64,000 nucleotides of DNA from the NCBI GenBank assembly GCA_022410635.1, contig JAJVDF010000869.1, positions 147,293-211,292 of the forward strand, given 5' to 3'. This document shows, one piece after another, positions 44,160 through 55,315 of this stretch. The translations under genes were made by a program, and so were the position numbers. The stretch's first letter is position 1, and every line of letters starts with the position of its first letter. The DNA is from Tretioscincus oriximinensis (lineage: Eukaryota > Chordata > Lepidosauria > Squamata > Gymnophthalmidae). The notes beneath the pieces were generated by a model that saw only the letters and a program-made list of their open reading frames with translations, had not been told where the DNA came from and did not search any database.

Positions 44160-45240
44160 GATGTGTATAAAATCATGCATGGGCTTGTTGCTGTTCCCTT
44201 ATTTAGGTAGTAAATATGTTCCTATGGNTTTTCTTTCCATTTCTCTGTTGTTATTGCTTCTTAGGACTTTTGTTATTTACTTCTTTTCACATATACATAC
44301 AACTTTTAATTTTTTAAAAAGGGAAAATATACATAAAAGCATGCTTCTAACTTACAATCAATATTTCCCCCTCCACAGCTAGTTCTCTCTTCCTGCTTTT
44401 ATAAGTTTGGCCCAGTACACCATTTTATCTCTCTGAGTTGTTCTATNAATCCCACCACATCAATGGCATTTTTAGTCTTCAAAGCCTGTGATTAAAAAAA
44501 CCACCTTCTGTTTCTTATAAAAAGTCCCCTGTCTGTTAAATCCATCAGTTTAATTATTTTATTTATTTATTTAATTTCTTCATCTTTTGTTACCTACACT
44601 GGGGCCAATGGTGAAAGGCGAGTTATAGATCATTTTAAATAAATAAATAAATAAACCAGTCCTCCGTCAAAGACTTTCCATCCCTGAGCATAAATGATTC
44701 TTTCTGCTATACTCATACAATGTCGCATCACATTAATAGGAAAACCGACGTGAATGTGCTGTCACGGAGCCAGGGCAAAACCACTGTTACATTTTGGAAG
44801 GTCCTAAAANTTTGCCTTAAATAAATCACAAGCTAATCTTTGAATTGCAGCCCCAGTAATCAATCCCTTGCCTATTTATTGAGTTTAGAATCTACCTTTT
44901 GCCCTAAGGGTCTGGAATAAAAGCAGTTAAAGNAGGTTTTAATTAACACCTGGCCAGCAATCCACCCAAACACTTTCTGGCCAAAATGCAGAGACAGGAC
45001 TGGCAGATAACATTCAGGGCCGCAGCCAGGAGGCCAGACAAGACTCGGCATTCAAATCCACACACTGGACCATCAAGGCAGCTTAGCACATGGGTGGAAG
45101 CCCCTGGGTCTAACATTAGGGCCGTTATCTGGTCTGTCATCTGTGTGAAAGCACATTTTCCTGGGGCCAACCCTCAGCCTAGCCTACCTTACAGGGTTGT
45201 TGGGAGGATAAAATGGAAAGGAAGAGGGCAGTTTGGAATA
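44160..45240. other. Intergenic, AT-rich, no gene
   Basis: Contains a short LINE/SINE-type tail at 44590-44650 (GGTGAAAGGCGAGTTATAGA and TAAA repeats) and AT-rich sequence. No supported gene. Confidence 0.4.
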
Positions 45241-45249
45241 TAAGTCTAG

Positions 45250-45890
45250 TACGGGAGGGCTTGCAGCACTTTCGAGACTAACAGGTAAATTAAGATTTCA
45301 AAGAAATAGCCGGGTTAGTCTTCCTCCAGAAAGTCTAGCAAAAAGGTAACATAGCACTTCAGAGACACACAGGAGGAAGGTAGGCAGCATGAGCTTTCGT
45401 AGANAAGGCTAGGTGTTCGTGAGCATCTGAAGTAGACTTGTCCATGAAAGCTCATGCTGCCTACCTTTTCCTTGTTAATCTCTGAAGTGCTTCAAGACTC
45501 CCTTGCTGGAAAGTCTATCTGTCCTTCTATCAATCCACCCAGTGAAGAAGATGCCTGCCTGCAAAAGCTTAATCCATCCTTCTACCCCTTTGTCTAGGCA
45601 TTTGAAGAAGTAGATTTGTCTACGAAAGCTCATGCTGTCTACTATTTATCTTCCTAATTATGCATCTGAAGTAGAACGTGTCCATGAAAGCTCAAGCCAT
45701 CTATGTATCTTTATATATGTAGCTATGTATTTATGTATCTGTCTGTCTAATTATGCATCTGAAGGAGGAGTTGTCCATGAAAGCTCATGTCACCCATCAT
45801 TTTCCTGTTAGTCTCTAAAGTTCTACAAGGGACTCTCTTGCTAGACTTTCCAGACACAGAGTAACATGGCTGTTTCTTTTCTGCCTTGGG
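45250..45890. mobile_element. Expanded foldback element with internal tandem copies
   Basis: Bounded by TTTCAAAGAAATAGCCGGG and ACATGGCTGTTTCTTTTC. Inside, the unit CATCTGAAG.AG(TAGA).TTGTC.A.GAAAGCTCATG occurs about four times between 45420 and 45800. Confidence 0.6.
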
Positions 45891-45899
45891 AAGCAGTAA

Positions 45900-46130
45900 T
45901 ATTTCTGATCCATTAAAATGTTGCATTTTTAATCTACAAAACCTCTGCTTTCAAGGGGCTGCCCTTGAACATGCTTCAGAAGCTGCAGCTGGTACAGCTG
46001 GCTGGACACATATCATGCTAGACTTGAAAAAACTTGAACTGGCTGTCACTTTTGCTACCGAGCAAATTCATTATGTTGATCTTAAGCTATTAGGCCATAA
46101 AGAACATGGCCCCCATGCACCCTGATTTTG
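45900..46130 (+). mobile_element. L2-type fragment
   Basis: GGGGCTGCCCTTGAACATGC and CAGAAGCTGCAGCTGGTACA match the L2 GLPLK..QKLQLVQ coding stretch. Confidence 0.5.
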
Positions 46131-48310
46131 TGAGCCTGGGACAAATAGTGTGGTAGCCAAGTTCACGGATGATACTAAACTTTTCAGGGTGATTCTAAGG
46201 AGCTCCAGAGTGATCTATTGAAATTGGAAGACTGGACAACAAAATGGCAAATGCACTTCAACTTAAGCAAGTGCAAAGACCTGCACATTGGGGCAAAGAA
46301 CCCCAATTACTCCTGTCAATGGAGGAAAAAGGCTTTCTGTGATAAAGCAGGAATGGGATCCTGAGATGTTATGGGCAGTTCAATGAAGGTGTCAACCCAG
46401 TGTGCAGCAGCAGTGAAAAGGGCAAATTCAATGTTAGGGATAATTAGGCAAGGAATCGGAAACAAGTCAGCATGCATTGTTTTGCCTCTTTGTAAATCTA
46501 TTGTGAGGCCACATTTGGAATTCTGTGTACAATTCTGATTACTACATTTCAGAAAAGATACTGTGGAACTAGAGAAGTTGCAGAAAAGGGCAACAAGAAT
46601 GATCAAGATGCTGGGGCATCTCCCTTATGAAATGGAGCTGCAATGTCCGGGCCTCTTCAGCCTAGAAAAACGGCTTTTAAGAGGTGATCTGATTGAAGTG
46701 TATAAAATTATGTATGGGGTGGATAAGGTAAATAGAGGGAGATTATGGACCAGGGGGCATTCCTTGAAACTAATGGGCAAAAGAGTGAGAACAGACAAAG
46801 GAAAATATTTTTTCACCCAAAGGTTCATTGGTCTGTGGAATTTACTTCCAGAAGAGGTGGTGGTAGCTAGCAGCCTTGATAGCTTTAAGACAGGTTTAGA
46901 CAAGTTCATGGAAACCAAGCTTATCAGTAGCTNCCAGGATGGTNCTCTTGATCCTGTCTCTGAGATGGAGCAATTAGCAGAATTCCTGAAGCACCATTTG
47001 TAGGGCGTCAAGAACAGTTGAAGGTTTTGCCTTCTTCTTGAGANGGCCCTAATGCGATTAAGGGAGTTGAGGGAGACACCAGTACAATGGATAACAGAAG
47101 CAGCAGTATATAATTTTATAAACAAACCAACAATAATCCAAAAAATAAGAGAGGCACAATCGGATTATGAAAAATTAGTGCAGAAAAAAATACAAGGAGA
47201 GAAATCACTAGTAGGACTATTATATAAATTAATAATTAAAGAAAGATATAAAAATTATGACAGTATAAAACAAAGGTGGTTACAAGACTTAAATACGACA
47301 GAGGAAAACTGGGAGGAGTGGAGAAAAGACTTTACAATAATCAATTATAATAAGTTTAGGGAAGGCGAATTGAAATTAATGACAAAGTGGTACAGGACTC
47401 CAAGTCAATTATCACGTATGCTTAACATATCACCAATATGTTGGCATTGTGGCATAGATATAGGAACCTACATACATATGTGGTTTGAATGTAGGGAAGT
47501 TAATAAGTTCTGGCAAGAAATTACTGTGGAACTTACATACTTCAGGTGAATATTCCTGTAACGAAGGAGGTTCTTATTGGCAATAGGAATCCAAGACAGG
47601 TAGGGAGGGAAAATCTATATATACTCAAACAAGCTATAAGGGCAGCCCATATTTTAATAGCAAGAGGGTGGAAGGAGAAAGATAAATGGACACAGGAAGC
47701 CTGGTATGATTATATGTCAGAAATTGTACTCTTTTGACTATTTAAGGGAAAGAAGGCTAAAAAGACTGGGAATTGTAATACGCCCAATGTGGGAGGTAAA
47801 GTGGAGGGCCTTCATTTCCCATGTGATATTCTATAAGATGTATTCACCCACGGCATTTATAATATATTGGATTCTGGATTTGAAAAGATTTACTTAATAT
47901 GCTAAGATATCCTTGAGCCGGGGTGGAGGGGAGGGGAGCACGCTTTGGTGTGGTGGTGGGTTTTTTCTTTTTTATTGTATGACTTGTATTATTGTGTGCT
48001 ATGTTGGGTTCAACATATACATGTGTATTATCAATGTATTGTCATACTTATATATATCAATAAAATTTTATTTTTTTTAAAAAAAGAGAGACTGCCCTAA
48101 TGCAATTGGTGGGCCAGTGTACTCTATGGCAGGCCCCACTTGACCCATCCACATACCAGTGTAGCTATAACAGGCCTCATCTACACTAGCATATGGATGA
48201 CAAGTCTTTTGCCTTCCTCTGCTTGAGATGCCCAGGGTAGGCACTGGGCGAGACAGAAGGCTGAACTAGATGGGCTGTGGACCCATTCAGCATGGCTCTT
48301 CTTATGTACT
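46130..48310 (+). mobile_element. CR1 element interrupted by an L1
   Basis: RT remnant from 46140, ORF2 end at 46560-46930 ([20 protein letters not shown]) and tail to 47055. It resumes at 48088 and ends ATGGCTCTTCTTATG near 48305. A MITE half sits at 48110-48205. Confidence 0.8.
47056..48087 (+). mobile_element. 5'-truncated L1 LINE
   Basis: About 1 kb of L1: the ORF2 C-terminus (KWYRTPSQLSRMLNISPICW, then the CGIDIGTYIHMWFEC zinc-knuckle-like segment), split over three frames by two frameshifts near 47545 and 47735. A 3' UTR and an A-rich tail follow. Flanked by duplicated GAGA..GCCCTAATGC (47040-47055 and 48088-48103). Confidence 0.85.
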
Positions 48311-48361
48311 CGTGAGGAAGGTATCCTAGTAAAGATGGGCCTTTATTATCCATTACCTAAG

Positions 48362-48668
48362 TACAGTGGTACCTCGGTTCTCGAACGCCTTGAAAGTCGA
48401 CCAAATCGGTGTTCGACCGGCAGATTCCAGAAATCCGAAGTCCTGGAATCCGAACACCGATTTGGAAGTCGAACTTCCTCCGGCGTTCTTTCGGCCCGGC
48501 GCGCCTTGCTGACGTCATCAAGGCGCGTTTTTTCGGCCCGGCGCGCCTTGATGACGTCATCAAGGCGCGTTTTTTCGGCCCGGCGCACCTTGCTTCGGTT
48601 CCCGAACAAATTGGTTCTCGACCGTCCTGCCGGAACGAATTGTGTTCGGGAACCGAGGTACCACTGTA
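48362..48668. mobile_element. Tc1/mariner-type MITE with CRE palindromes
   Basis: TA, then CAGTGGTACCTCGGTTC, ending GGAACCGAGGTACCACTG and TA: a 307-bp element with a TA target duplication. The interior has 42-bp units containing the palindrome CCTTGATGACGTCATCAAGG. Confidence 0.85.
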
Positions 48669-48669
48669 T

Positions 48670-49186
48670 ATAAAAGGGTAAAGCTTTTGAGATTGAGGCA
48701 AAACTGCACACTTGACCATCTTTAGTTATTATGGTTTATTGACATTTTTATCCCATATTTCCACCTGGAGGCTCTAAAGATAGTAAATATATAAAAATCA
48801 CGTCAGGTTCAAAACCTTTCACACATTGCATGTTAAAAAAAAGCGAATTTGGTAAAAGAGAATAGTTGGGTAATCTCATGTCTTGAAACACTTTGGGAGT
48901 TAGGCTACGTTTCTAGGCGTCCATTTTGAACTTTGAAAAGGGTCTCCCTTCACTTGGGACATGACCCCACTGACCCCACCTCTGTTCCCTTTCAAACAGA
49001 ATCCAGACATGTTAGAACAGTTCTGGACAAGAAGGTTTTCTGTAGGGATGTTTGCTTGGGTTGGCCGAACAAAATGGCCGCATTGTTGTTCTTTTCGTTT
49101 GACTGCTGTCTGGGCCTTGGCCATACTGCCCCCGAGTGGCTGATGGGGAGAACTGTGCCAGTCATCACAGCCCCTGCTGGTCCTCA
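48670..49186. other. 3' flank of FOXH1, no gene
   Basis: Downstream of the FOXH1 stop codon; probably includes its 3' UTR. No other feature was resolved. Confidence 0.4.
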
Positions 49187-50167
49187 TCAGGAGGCCATAT
49201 AATGGTTGCCCATAATGCCCGTGAGAGAGGTTCGATTCCTTTCCAGCTGTGAGCAGAGATTGTCCGCTGGNTGGGCGACCCAAGCGTCAAAGACTGTCTT
49301 GTTTGGGGGCATCATGAGATCCAGGGCTGCTGAAAGTCCCGAGGGAGGAGCAGGGCCCAGAGATGGCCTTGGCATCATCTCCCAGCACACTGGGCTGGCA
49401 AAGGGCACTGTGCCAAAGGGCAGGCCGGGCATCGTAGGAAGGATGGAGAAGGGCGACAAGCAGCTGGTGGGGGCCACTACATTGGGGGCCACGCTCTTGG
49501 TGTAGGAGGTGGGGAGCTGCTCCCAGTGGGGGGTGAGGGCAGGGGGTGGCGCAGTGGGGAGGGCATTGGCCTCAGAGTCTGAGCTGCTGCTGTTCTCTGG
49601 ATCCTGGAGGAGTCTGGGGCGCTTGGCCAGAGCATGGGTGCCCACTCTTTTCCTGGCCTTTGGTCCTCCTGCCTCCCTTTCCCCCGGGGACGAGGGGCTG
49701 AGTGAGGAAAGGCTCCCAGAAGAGGAGAAGGAGCGTAGTGCAGGCAGCGGGCAAGGAGGCCTCCAGGGGGGTACAGGGGGCCTGGATGAGAGGCTGTAGA
49801 TGGGCACAGGGCCCCAGNCATCCAGGTGGCTAGGCTCAGGGTCCATCCTGGGCTTCCCGCACAAGCCAACCTCTTGGAAGTCGCTAAGCAAGGAGTCGAT
49901 GCTGAAGGGGCTGGGTTGACGCCTTCCTTCGCCAGTCGGGCCGGTGGCCCCTTCAGGGGGCGGGGGGCTGTGGCTGGGAGGTGCTCCAGAAGATACGCTG
50001 CCTGGAATCCAGCCGCGATAGACGTAGGGGGCGAGGTCCACGGCAAAAACCTTCCCCTGGCGAGAGACGGGCGTGTTCTGCAGCTTGAGAGCCTCTGGTG
50101 GGATGCGGTCCACGTCAACCGTCCAGAAATTCCCTTTGGCTCGGGGCTTGCTGGGGTCCTTTAACAC
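49187..50167 (-). CDS. FOXH1: FOXH1 exon 3 (wing, EH1-like motif, SIM)
   Basis: Acceptor GCCCACAG then [20 protein letters not shown]. 326 codons to TGA at 49187-49189. Carries FSIDSLL, a basic patch and [11 protein letters not shown], then about 30 further residues ending NHYMAS. Confidence 0.94.
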   Translation of the reverse strand: MLKDPSKPRAKGNFWTVDVDRIPPEALKLQNTPVSRQGKVFAVDLAPYVYRGWIPGSVSSGAPPSHSPPPPEGATGPTGEGRRQPSPFSIDSLLSDFQEVGLCGKPRMDPEPSHLDXWGPVPIYSLSSRPPVPPWRPPCPLPALRSFSSSGSLSSLSPSSPGEREAGGPKARKRVGTHALAKRPRLLQDPENSSSSDSEANALPTAPPPALTPHWEQLPTSYTKSVAPNVVAPTSCLSPFSILPTMPGLPFGTVPFASPVCWEMMPRPSLGPAPPSGLSAALDLMMPPNKTVFDAWVAXPADNLCSQLERNRTSLTGIMGNHYMAS

Positions 50168-53100
50168 CTGTGGGCATAGAAGGCATTGCGGAGGCATTTG
50201 TTTCGAAGGCAGAGATCTTCAGACCCCTACCCTACCAAGGAGGAGGAGGAGAAGGTGTGGACACCCTTTAGAGAAGATCCTCCAGCCCCAGGGCCAACTC
50301 CCCCTTCCTCAAGCCCACTGCCCTCACCTTGCGGAAGCAATCGTTGGAGGAGAGGTTGTGGCGGATGGAGTCCTTCCAACCCTGGTAGCCTTCGTTGAAG
50401 AAGGGGAAGAGGCTGCTGATCTCCCGGATGATCTGAAAGAACCACAAGCAAGGGTCAAGCCAGAGCCTTGAGGGACTGGGAGATTAAGAACCCAGGACAA
50501 GCTGCTCCTGGGCGGTGGCGGTGGATGCAAGGCTCTTTCCAGCAACTTTGCCAGTCTGAACCTCCACCTGATTCTGCTATTTAAACTAATAATGAATTGT
50601 TTCCTCCTGTCCCCAAGAGCAGCTGCTGGGGGAATCGTGGGCAGAAATGCCCCCTCCAAGAGTAGAAGAAAGAAGAAGAAAGAAGAAAGAAGAAAGGAGA
50701 AAGAAGAAGGAAAAAGAAAAAAGAAAAAAGAAAAAAGAAGAAGAAGAACTGGGTTCTTATACCCCTCTTTTCTCATCTTTCAAAGGGACTCAAAGCCAGC
50801 TTAAAAGGGTATTTTGCCCGAAGGCTTACATTCTATCTTCCCCACCAGGCTCTGGTGGTTCCCATGTATCTACTTGCAGTCGTTGCAATTTCTTGCAGTT
50901 ACTGCTTTCGAATAGCTGAGTTGGCTAGAGCTACAGGCTAGTGGAAGGTGCTCACCCCTCCCCACGTCCCACACAGGGCTTCGAGACCCCATCTCCCAGG
51001 TGAGAGACGGATTCCTTAGCGACTGAGCTATCCGTGCCTAAGCCTTTAAAAGAGGCCTCACCTTGGCCAACTTCCCACCTTTCTCACCCCTAGGTAGCTT
51101 TACGTCTGCATATTTCATATTTGCATCTTTCCCTTTGGGTTGTATTTTCTTATCCCCTTACAAATGTGTGATATCTATATTCAATATTGTTACTGTAGTG
51201 AGGTGAAATCAAATAAAGAATTTCTCTATTAAAATAAAATAAATACGTTGCGAATGGGACCTGCCATATACTGTCGCGTGGCTGGTCAATCTGTGTCCCA
51301 AGGTGTAGCCCAGAATACAGTCTGGACAGGGCCCTGCTGTCTCCAGTGGCTCCTCTGCAGAGAGGCCACCTGGACTTTCTGTGGACCCTGCAACCAGGAA
51401 TTTTTACAGGGAGGGCCCGGCTACTCAACCCCTCCCCAGACCCCAAGCCTGGTCCCTGGCTAATGGCTCTAGTGCACCCAGGCCGGTGAGAAGGCAAAGG
51501 GAGGAGGGAATGCTATTACATTGTTCTGCCCTTGGTGTAATATTTCTCTCCCCTTCCAGAACAATTTGCGCCCTGCTGCTTGTAATCTCTCAGCTGCCTT
51601 GAAAGGCCCCCTGATATTTGCACTACATACAGTAGTGGCAGATGCTGTGAAGATGCATAGATAGCCCTTATCAACCTTGTGCTCCCCCCTCTTCCTGCCT
51701 CCCAATTTACATTCTCTAGCCCTTTAAGCCAGCCCCAAGGGCCAAGTAGAGTGACACTTTCAGGAACTTTTTCTCAGCCTTTTCCCCATCCACACTGGGT
51801 GCTGCTACAGGATATATCTCAGAATGTGGGTCTCCCATCTGCATGCTAGTGCAGACTATGGCAGGCCCCGAATGGGGCCTGCCATAGACTACACTGGCAT
51901 GTAGATGAGCAAAGCTGAATGAGGTCTGCCATAGTCTCTCTATCCTGGAATAACGCCCCATGGGGGTACAAGAAGAAGATCTTAAGGCGCGGCCAAGTTG
52001 ATAATGGGGAGAAAGCGTTCCATTAGGTGTTTGGGATCCAAGCCATTTGGGGGTTTTATCGAAGGGTCGTCAGATGTGAACAATAAGAAATAAGCTTCCT
52101 GTTTCCCTGCTTCCTGACAGAATTTCTGTTTTAAGATTGTACGTTATATTTCTGCCTGCTTTTCTACACTGCTTTTTACATTTTACTTATTACTTATTAC
52201 ATTTTACTTATTATATAAGCTTGGATGCCCAGTATTAATAGAAAAAGAAGAAGGGGAAGNGGAGGAGGAAGAGGAGGAAGAGGAAGAAGGGGAAAGAGGA
52301 GGACGAAGAAGAAGGGGAAGAAGAGAAAGAAGGGAAAAGGAGGAGGAGGAGGAGGAGGAAGAAAAAAAGATGGAAAGAAAAGGAGTTTTTTAAACCCCAC
52401 TTTTCTCAACCCAAAGGAAATCAAAGGTGCATACATAACATGTCCTTTTCTTTACCACAGATACCCTGTGATATTGGTGGGGCTTAGAGAGCTCTGAAGA
52501 ACTGTGATATTGGTGGGGCTTAGGGAGCTCTGAAGAACTGTGATATTGGTGGGGCTTAGAGAGCTCTGAAGAACTGAGTGGCTAAGCTTACCCAGCTGGC
52601 TTTTTGTGGAGGAGTTCAGAATAGATCCAGGAGGCTGGGTCTGCCACTCTAACCATTACCCCAAAGCTCTTCCAAGTCACGTCCTTCCCCCATAACTTGC
52701 TTAGGAGGATAGGAGGGTTGGATAAGGGGTGGGATGGGTGAGGGAGGCCAAATTCACCCAATCTAATCATGGTTATCTGAAAGAGCATCTCCTTACCATT
52801 CTCCTTCTCCAGAGGTGTAAGGGGCAGGACTGGAAAAAGAGGCCTTCTCAGATGGTGGCCCCCCAGCCCTCCCAAACAGCCTCCTTATGTAAATTCGGCA
52901 GGCCCTTACATTGTATGGTGATTGGAGCCTGGTTAAAATGTAGGTCTTCTCTGCCCTGACTCTTATTCTGGAACACATTTTGGAATAGGGACCTGCCTTC
53001 CCCATGCTATTTATGGCAGGCCCCATTCTGTTCAGTGGAGATAAGGGCCGTACCTCTCCCCCAGTCTTTCTCACTCAGGGCCTGCCATAACCTACACTAG

Positions 53101-54767
53101 CATGTGGATGGCAACTTCCTATTTTAGGGGTTAGCCTAGAATAAAGCTCGATTCACGTTCACCCTAAAAATCAAACCCTTGGGGAAGGAGAAGTTGGTTG
53201 TAAGCAGCTGCCTCCAATTGTAACCTACTGCAATAGGAAAGGACTTCTTGACCAAGGGGCCACCACAGGAAAGGGTCTCCCATACAGTATGCTAAGAAAG
53301 AAACGCTTTTGCACCTTTAGTGGCTCCAGAAAGGAGAACTTTTTAACAAGGTACAGCTCTTAAAGCCTGCAGCACATTGGGGGTGGGGGAAGGTATCATT
53401 TTTTCACACTCATTAAAAGAAGAAGAAGAAGAAGAAGAACTTGGTTCTTATACCCCGCTTTTCTCACCTTTCAAAGGGACTCAAAGCGGCTTACAAGGAT
53501 ATATTTTGCCCGAAGGCTCACATTCTATCTTCCCCACCAGGCTGTGGTGGTTCCCATGTATCTACTTGCAGTCAGTTGCAATTTCNTGCAATTCATGCTT
53601 TCGAATAGCTGGGTTGGCTNGAGNTACAGGCNAGTGGAAGGTGCTCACCCCTCCCCACTTCCAACACAGGGCTTCGAAACCCCATCGCCCAGGCGAGAGA
53701 CGAATTCCTAAGCAATGTCTATCCCAAATTTCACATGGGAGCCCCAGTGTAACCTCCTAGAAAGACAACCAACACGTAGGCCTCTTCATACAACAGGTGA
53801 CGTTTCAAAATGATAAGAGACAATCTAGATCTGAAATATCTNAAGTCCCCCTTACCCTCTCCTCCCACCCGCAAAAGTGTGAAGATTCTGCGTCAAAAAA
53901 AAAATCAACCTAGAAGCAGTGAAAAACAAACTCCTCAGGAGAAACTAGGAAGGGAATCAAGAGTAACTCAGCCAGCGTCATTTTGGAATCATGTGCACCT
54001 TTCCGGTCATCACGTCTTGAATATTGTAGAACTGGAGAAGGTGCAAAAAAAAGAGCAGCAAGAATAATCTAGGGGGTAGAACAAAGTCTCTTGTGGAATC
54101 CGGCTACAACGTCTGGGTCGCTTTAGCNTCAAAAGACGGTGTTTAAAAGGGGATCCAATTGAAGGGCATAAGCCATGNATGGGTTGGGTAAGGTGAACAG
54201 AGAAAATTTGTTTTCCCTCTCACACAACACTAGAACCAAGGGGACGTTCCTTGAAGTGGATGGGCAGAAGAGTTAAGACAGACAAAGGGAAGTGTTTTTT
54301 CACCCAGAGGTGGTGGTATCTGGATAAAGCCTGGAGACCTTTAAGATAAGCCAAATGTATCAATGGCTGTTAGGGTGGATCTCTTGAGCCTGCCTTTGGG
54401 ATGGAGCAACAGGCAGGATATCATTTCCCCCCACCCATTAAAAGTACAAAACTCTAACCCAGTTTATATCTGGGACCCTCCCCTTGCCCCCCCCCCCCCA
54501 ATGGCTCCTTACCTGGGACAACTTCAGCTTCTTCCCCGGGGAGGCCTGGATCACCAGGGCAATCATGGCCAAGTAGGTGTAGGGGGGTTTGGTGTGGCGG
54601 TTGTACTTCTTCTTCTTCTTCTTCCCCGGTTTGCCAGCTTTGCAGCCCACCGACTCAGGGTCACTGCTCAGGGTCTCCTTCTCTTGAGGCAATGGGGAGC
54701 CAGCCAGGAGGTCTGGTTGTGCCCTGCTGGGTTGCCCCGTTGGGGGTGCTGGGACCTGGGCAGCCAT
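49187..54767 (-). CDS. FOXH1: FOXH1, Smad-binding forkhead factor, 3 exons
   Basis: Nuclear DNA-binding partner of Smad2/3-Smad4 in Nodal/activin signalling. Minus-strand exons are 54513-54767, 50328-50432 and 49187-50167, all phase 0 with AG/GT sites, giving 446 aa. The ATG at 54765-54767 opens MAAQVPAPP. Residues 48-85 carry a lysine-rich arm and [14 protein letters not shown]. Residues 86-120 carry helix 3 ([15 protein letters not shown]). From 121 comes the wing ([15 protein letters not shown]). EH1-like FSIDSLL is at 208-214 and a basic ARKR..AKRPR stretch near 290-305. The LPTSY...PNVV segment resembles human FOXH1. The Smad-interaction motif [11 protein letters not shown] starts at 407. 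Two codons are unreadable because of Ns. Introns are about 4.1 kb and 159 bp. Confidence 0.94.
49277..49309 (-). other. FOXH1: Smad-interaction motif [11 protein letters not shown]
   Basis: Residues 407-417 of FOXH1. PPNK followed by a hydrophobic stretch is the Smad2/3 MH2-binding motif shared by FOXH1 and Mixer-type factors; human FOXH1 has PPNKSIYDVWV. Confidence 0.9.
49886..49906 (-). other. FOXH1: EH1-like motif FSIDSLL
   Basis: Residues 208-214, matching the FSIxSLL core seen in FOXH1 proteins and FTVESLL in the neighbouring copy. Confidence 0.6.
50328..50432 (-). CDS. FOXH1: FOXH1 exon 2 (recognition helix)
   Basis: Acceptor TTCTTTCAG and donor AAG|GTGAGG, 35 codons. Encodes [19 protein letters not shown], then [16 protein letters not shown], which contacts DNA. 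Confidence 0.95.
50655..51045 (+). mobile_element. tRNA-derived SINE A
   Basis: AGAAGAA purine run, CTGGGTTCTTATACCCCTCT, body, and tRNA-like end (complement has TAGCTCAGTCGCTAAGGAAT and GGGTCTCGAAGCC). It lies in FOXH1 intron 1. Confidence 0.75.
51766..51965. mobile_element. Palindromic MITE
   Basis: CTGCATGCTAGTGCAGACTA with GGCAGGCCCC, then its complement GGGGCCTGCCATAGACTACA. In FOXH1 intron 1. Confidence 0.65.
52070..52190 (+). repeat. R1 fragment
   Basis: CAGATGTGAACAATAAG.AA to CTGCCTGCTTTTCTACACTG, the 5' part of repeat R1. Confidence 0.5.
52245..52680 (+). mobile_element. SINE B with purine tract and 36-bp triplication
   Basis: GAGGAA purine run (52245-52385), GGAGTTTTTTAAACCCCACT, then a 36-bp unit starting TGTGATATTGGTGGGGC three times in a row (52467-52574), then CACCCAGCTGG-like and CAGGAGGCTGGGTCTGCC ends. 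Confidence 0.7.
52965..53135. mobile_element. Palindromic MITE
   Basis: TTTTGGAATAGGGACCTGCC on one side and GGCCTGCCATAACCTACACT with AGCATGTGGATGGCAA on the other. Confidence 0.65.
53410..53720 (+). mobile_element. tRNA-derived SINE A
   Basis: (AGA)n, then CTTGGTTCTTATACCCCGCT through the GGGCTTCGAAACCCC box-B-like end. Nearly identical to the copy at 43545-43960. Confidence 0.75.
53815..54425 (+). mobile_element. CR1 fragment
   Basis: GTAGAACTGGAGAAGGTGCA and GATGGAGCAACAGGCAGGAT: CR1 ORF2 end and tail, truncated just upstream of FOXH1 exon 1 in intron 1. Confidence 0.65.
54513..54767 (-). CDS. FOXH1: FOXH1 exon 1
   Basis: ATG at 54765-54767 and donor CAG|GTAAGG, 85 codons. Ends with forkhead helices 1-2 ([21 protein letters not shown] region). 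It splits at the same place as exon 1 of the neighbouring FOXH1-like gene. Confidence 0.93.
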
Positions 54768-55079
54768 GGCACTTGGTACCTGAGTTCATGAGCTCCCTGG
54801 GATGCCGGTGGTTGCAAGGAGGTGGGGGCCACTGTGATGATGATGAGACCCCAGAGAAGCAGGAAGCTCTGCAGACCCTCCCTGGTGCCTTTATCATGCT
54901 GATGTTGCTGAAGCCCCTTGGCTATTTGAAGCCAGCTGGGAGGAGGAGGAGGAGGAGGGTGAGGTGGGGCCAAGACTGACTTCACAACTGGAGGTATCCT
55001 GGAGGTGGGGAAGGGAGTCCAGGCCAGCCCAGGGCTTCTGGAGGTGCATTGCATTCACTACTCATTGTGTCAAAGGCTG

Positions 55080-55315
55080 TCTATTATTTATATATTTATT
55101 ATTTTTATATTTATTATTTTTATATTTATTATTTATTATTTTTATATTTATTATTTTTATATTTATTATTTTTATATTTATTATTTTTATATTTATTATT
55201 TTTATATTTATTATATTTATATTTATTATATTTATATTTATATTTATATTTATTTTTATTTTTATATTTATATTTATATTTATTTTTATTTTTATTTTTA
55301 TTATTATTAATTTAT
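55080..55315 (+). repeat. (ATTTTTATATTTATT)n AT-rich tandem array
   Basis: About 235 bp of nearly pure A/T, repeating TTTATATTTATTATT units, about 300 bp upstream of the FOXH1 ATG. Open frames in it are artefacts. Confidence 0.9.

Noticed and set aside
48335..48719. Three overlapping frames of about 112-121 codons on both strands
   Set aside because: They fall within the CAGTGGTACC MITE and are produced by its inverted and tandem structure.
52467..52574. Regular repeats considered as a CRISPR-like array
   Set aside because: The units are directly adjacent without spacers, and the genome is vertebrate.
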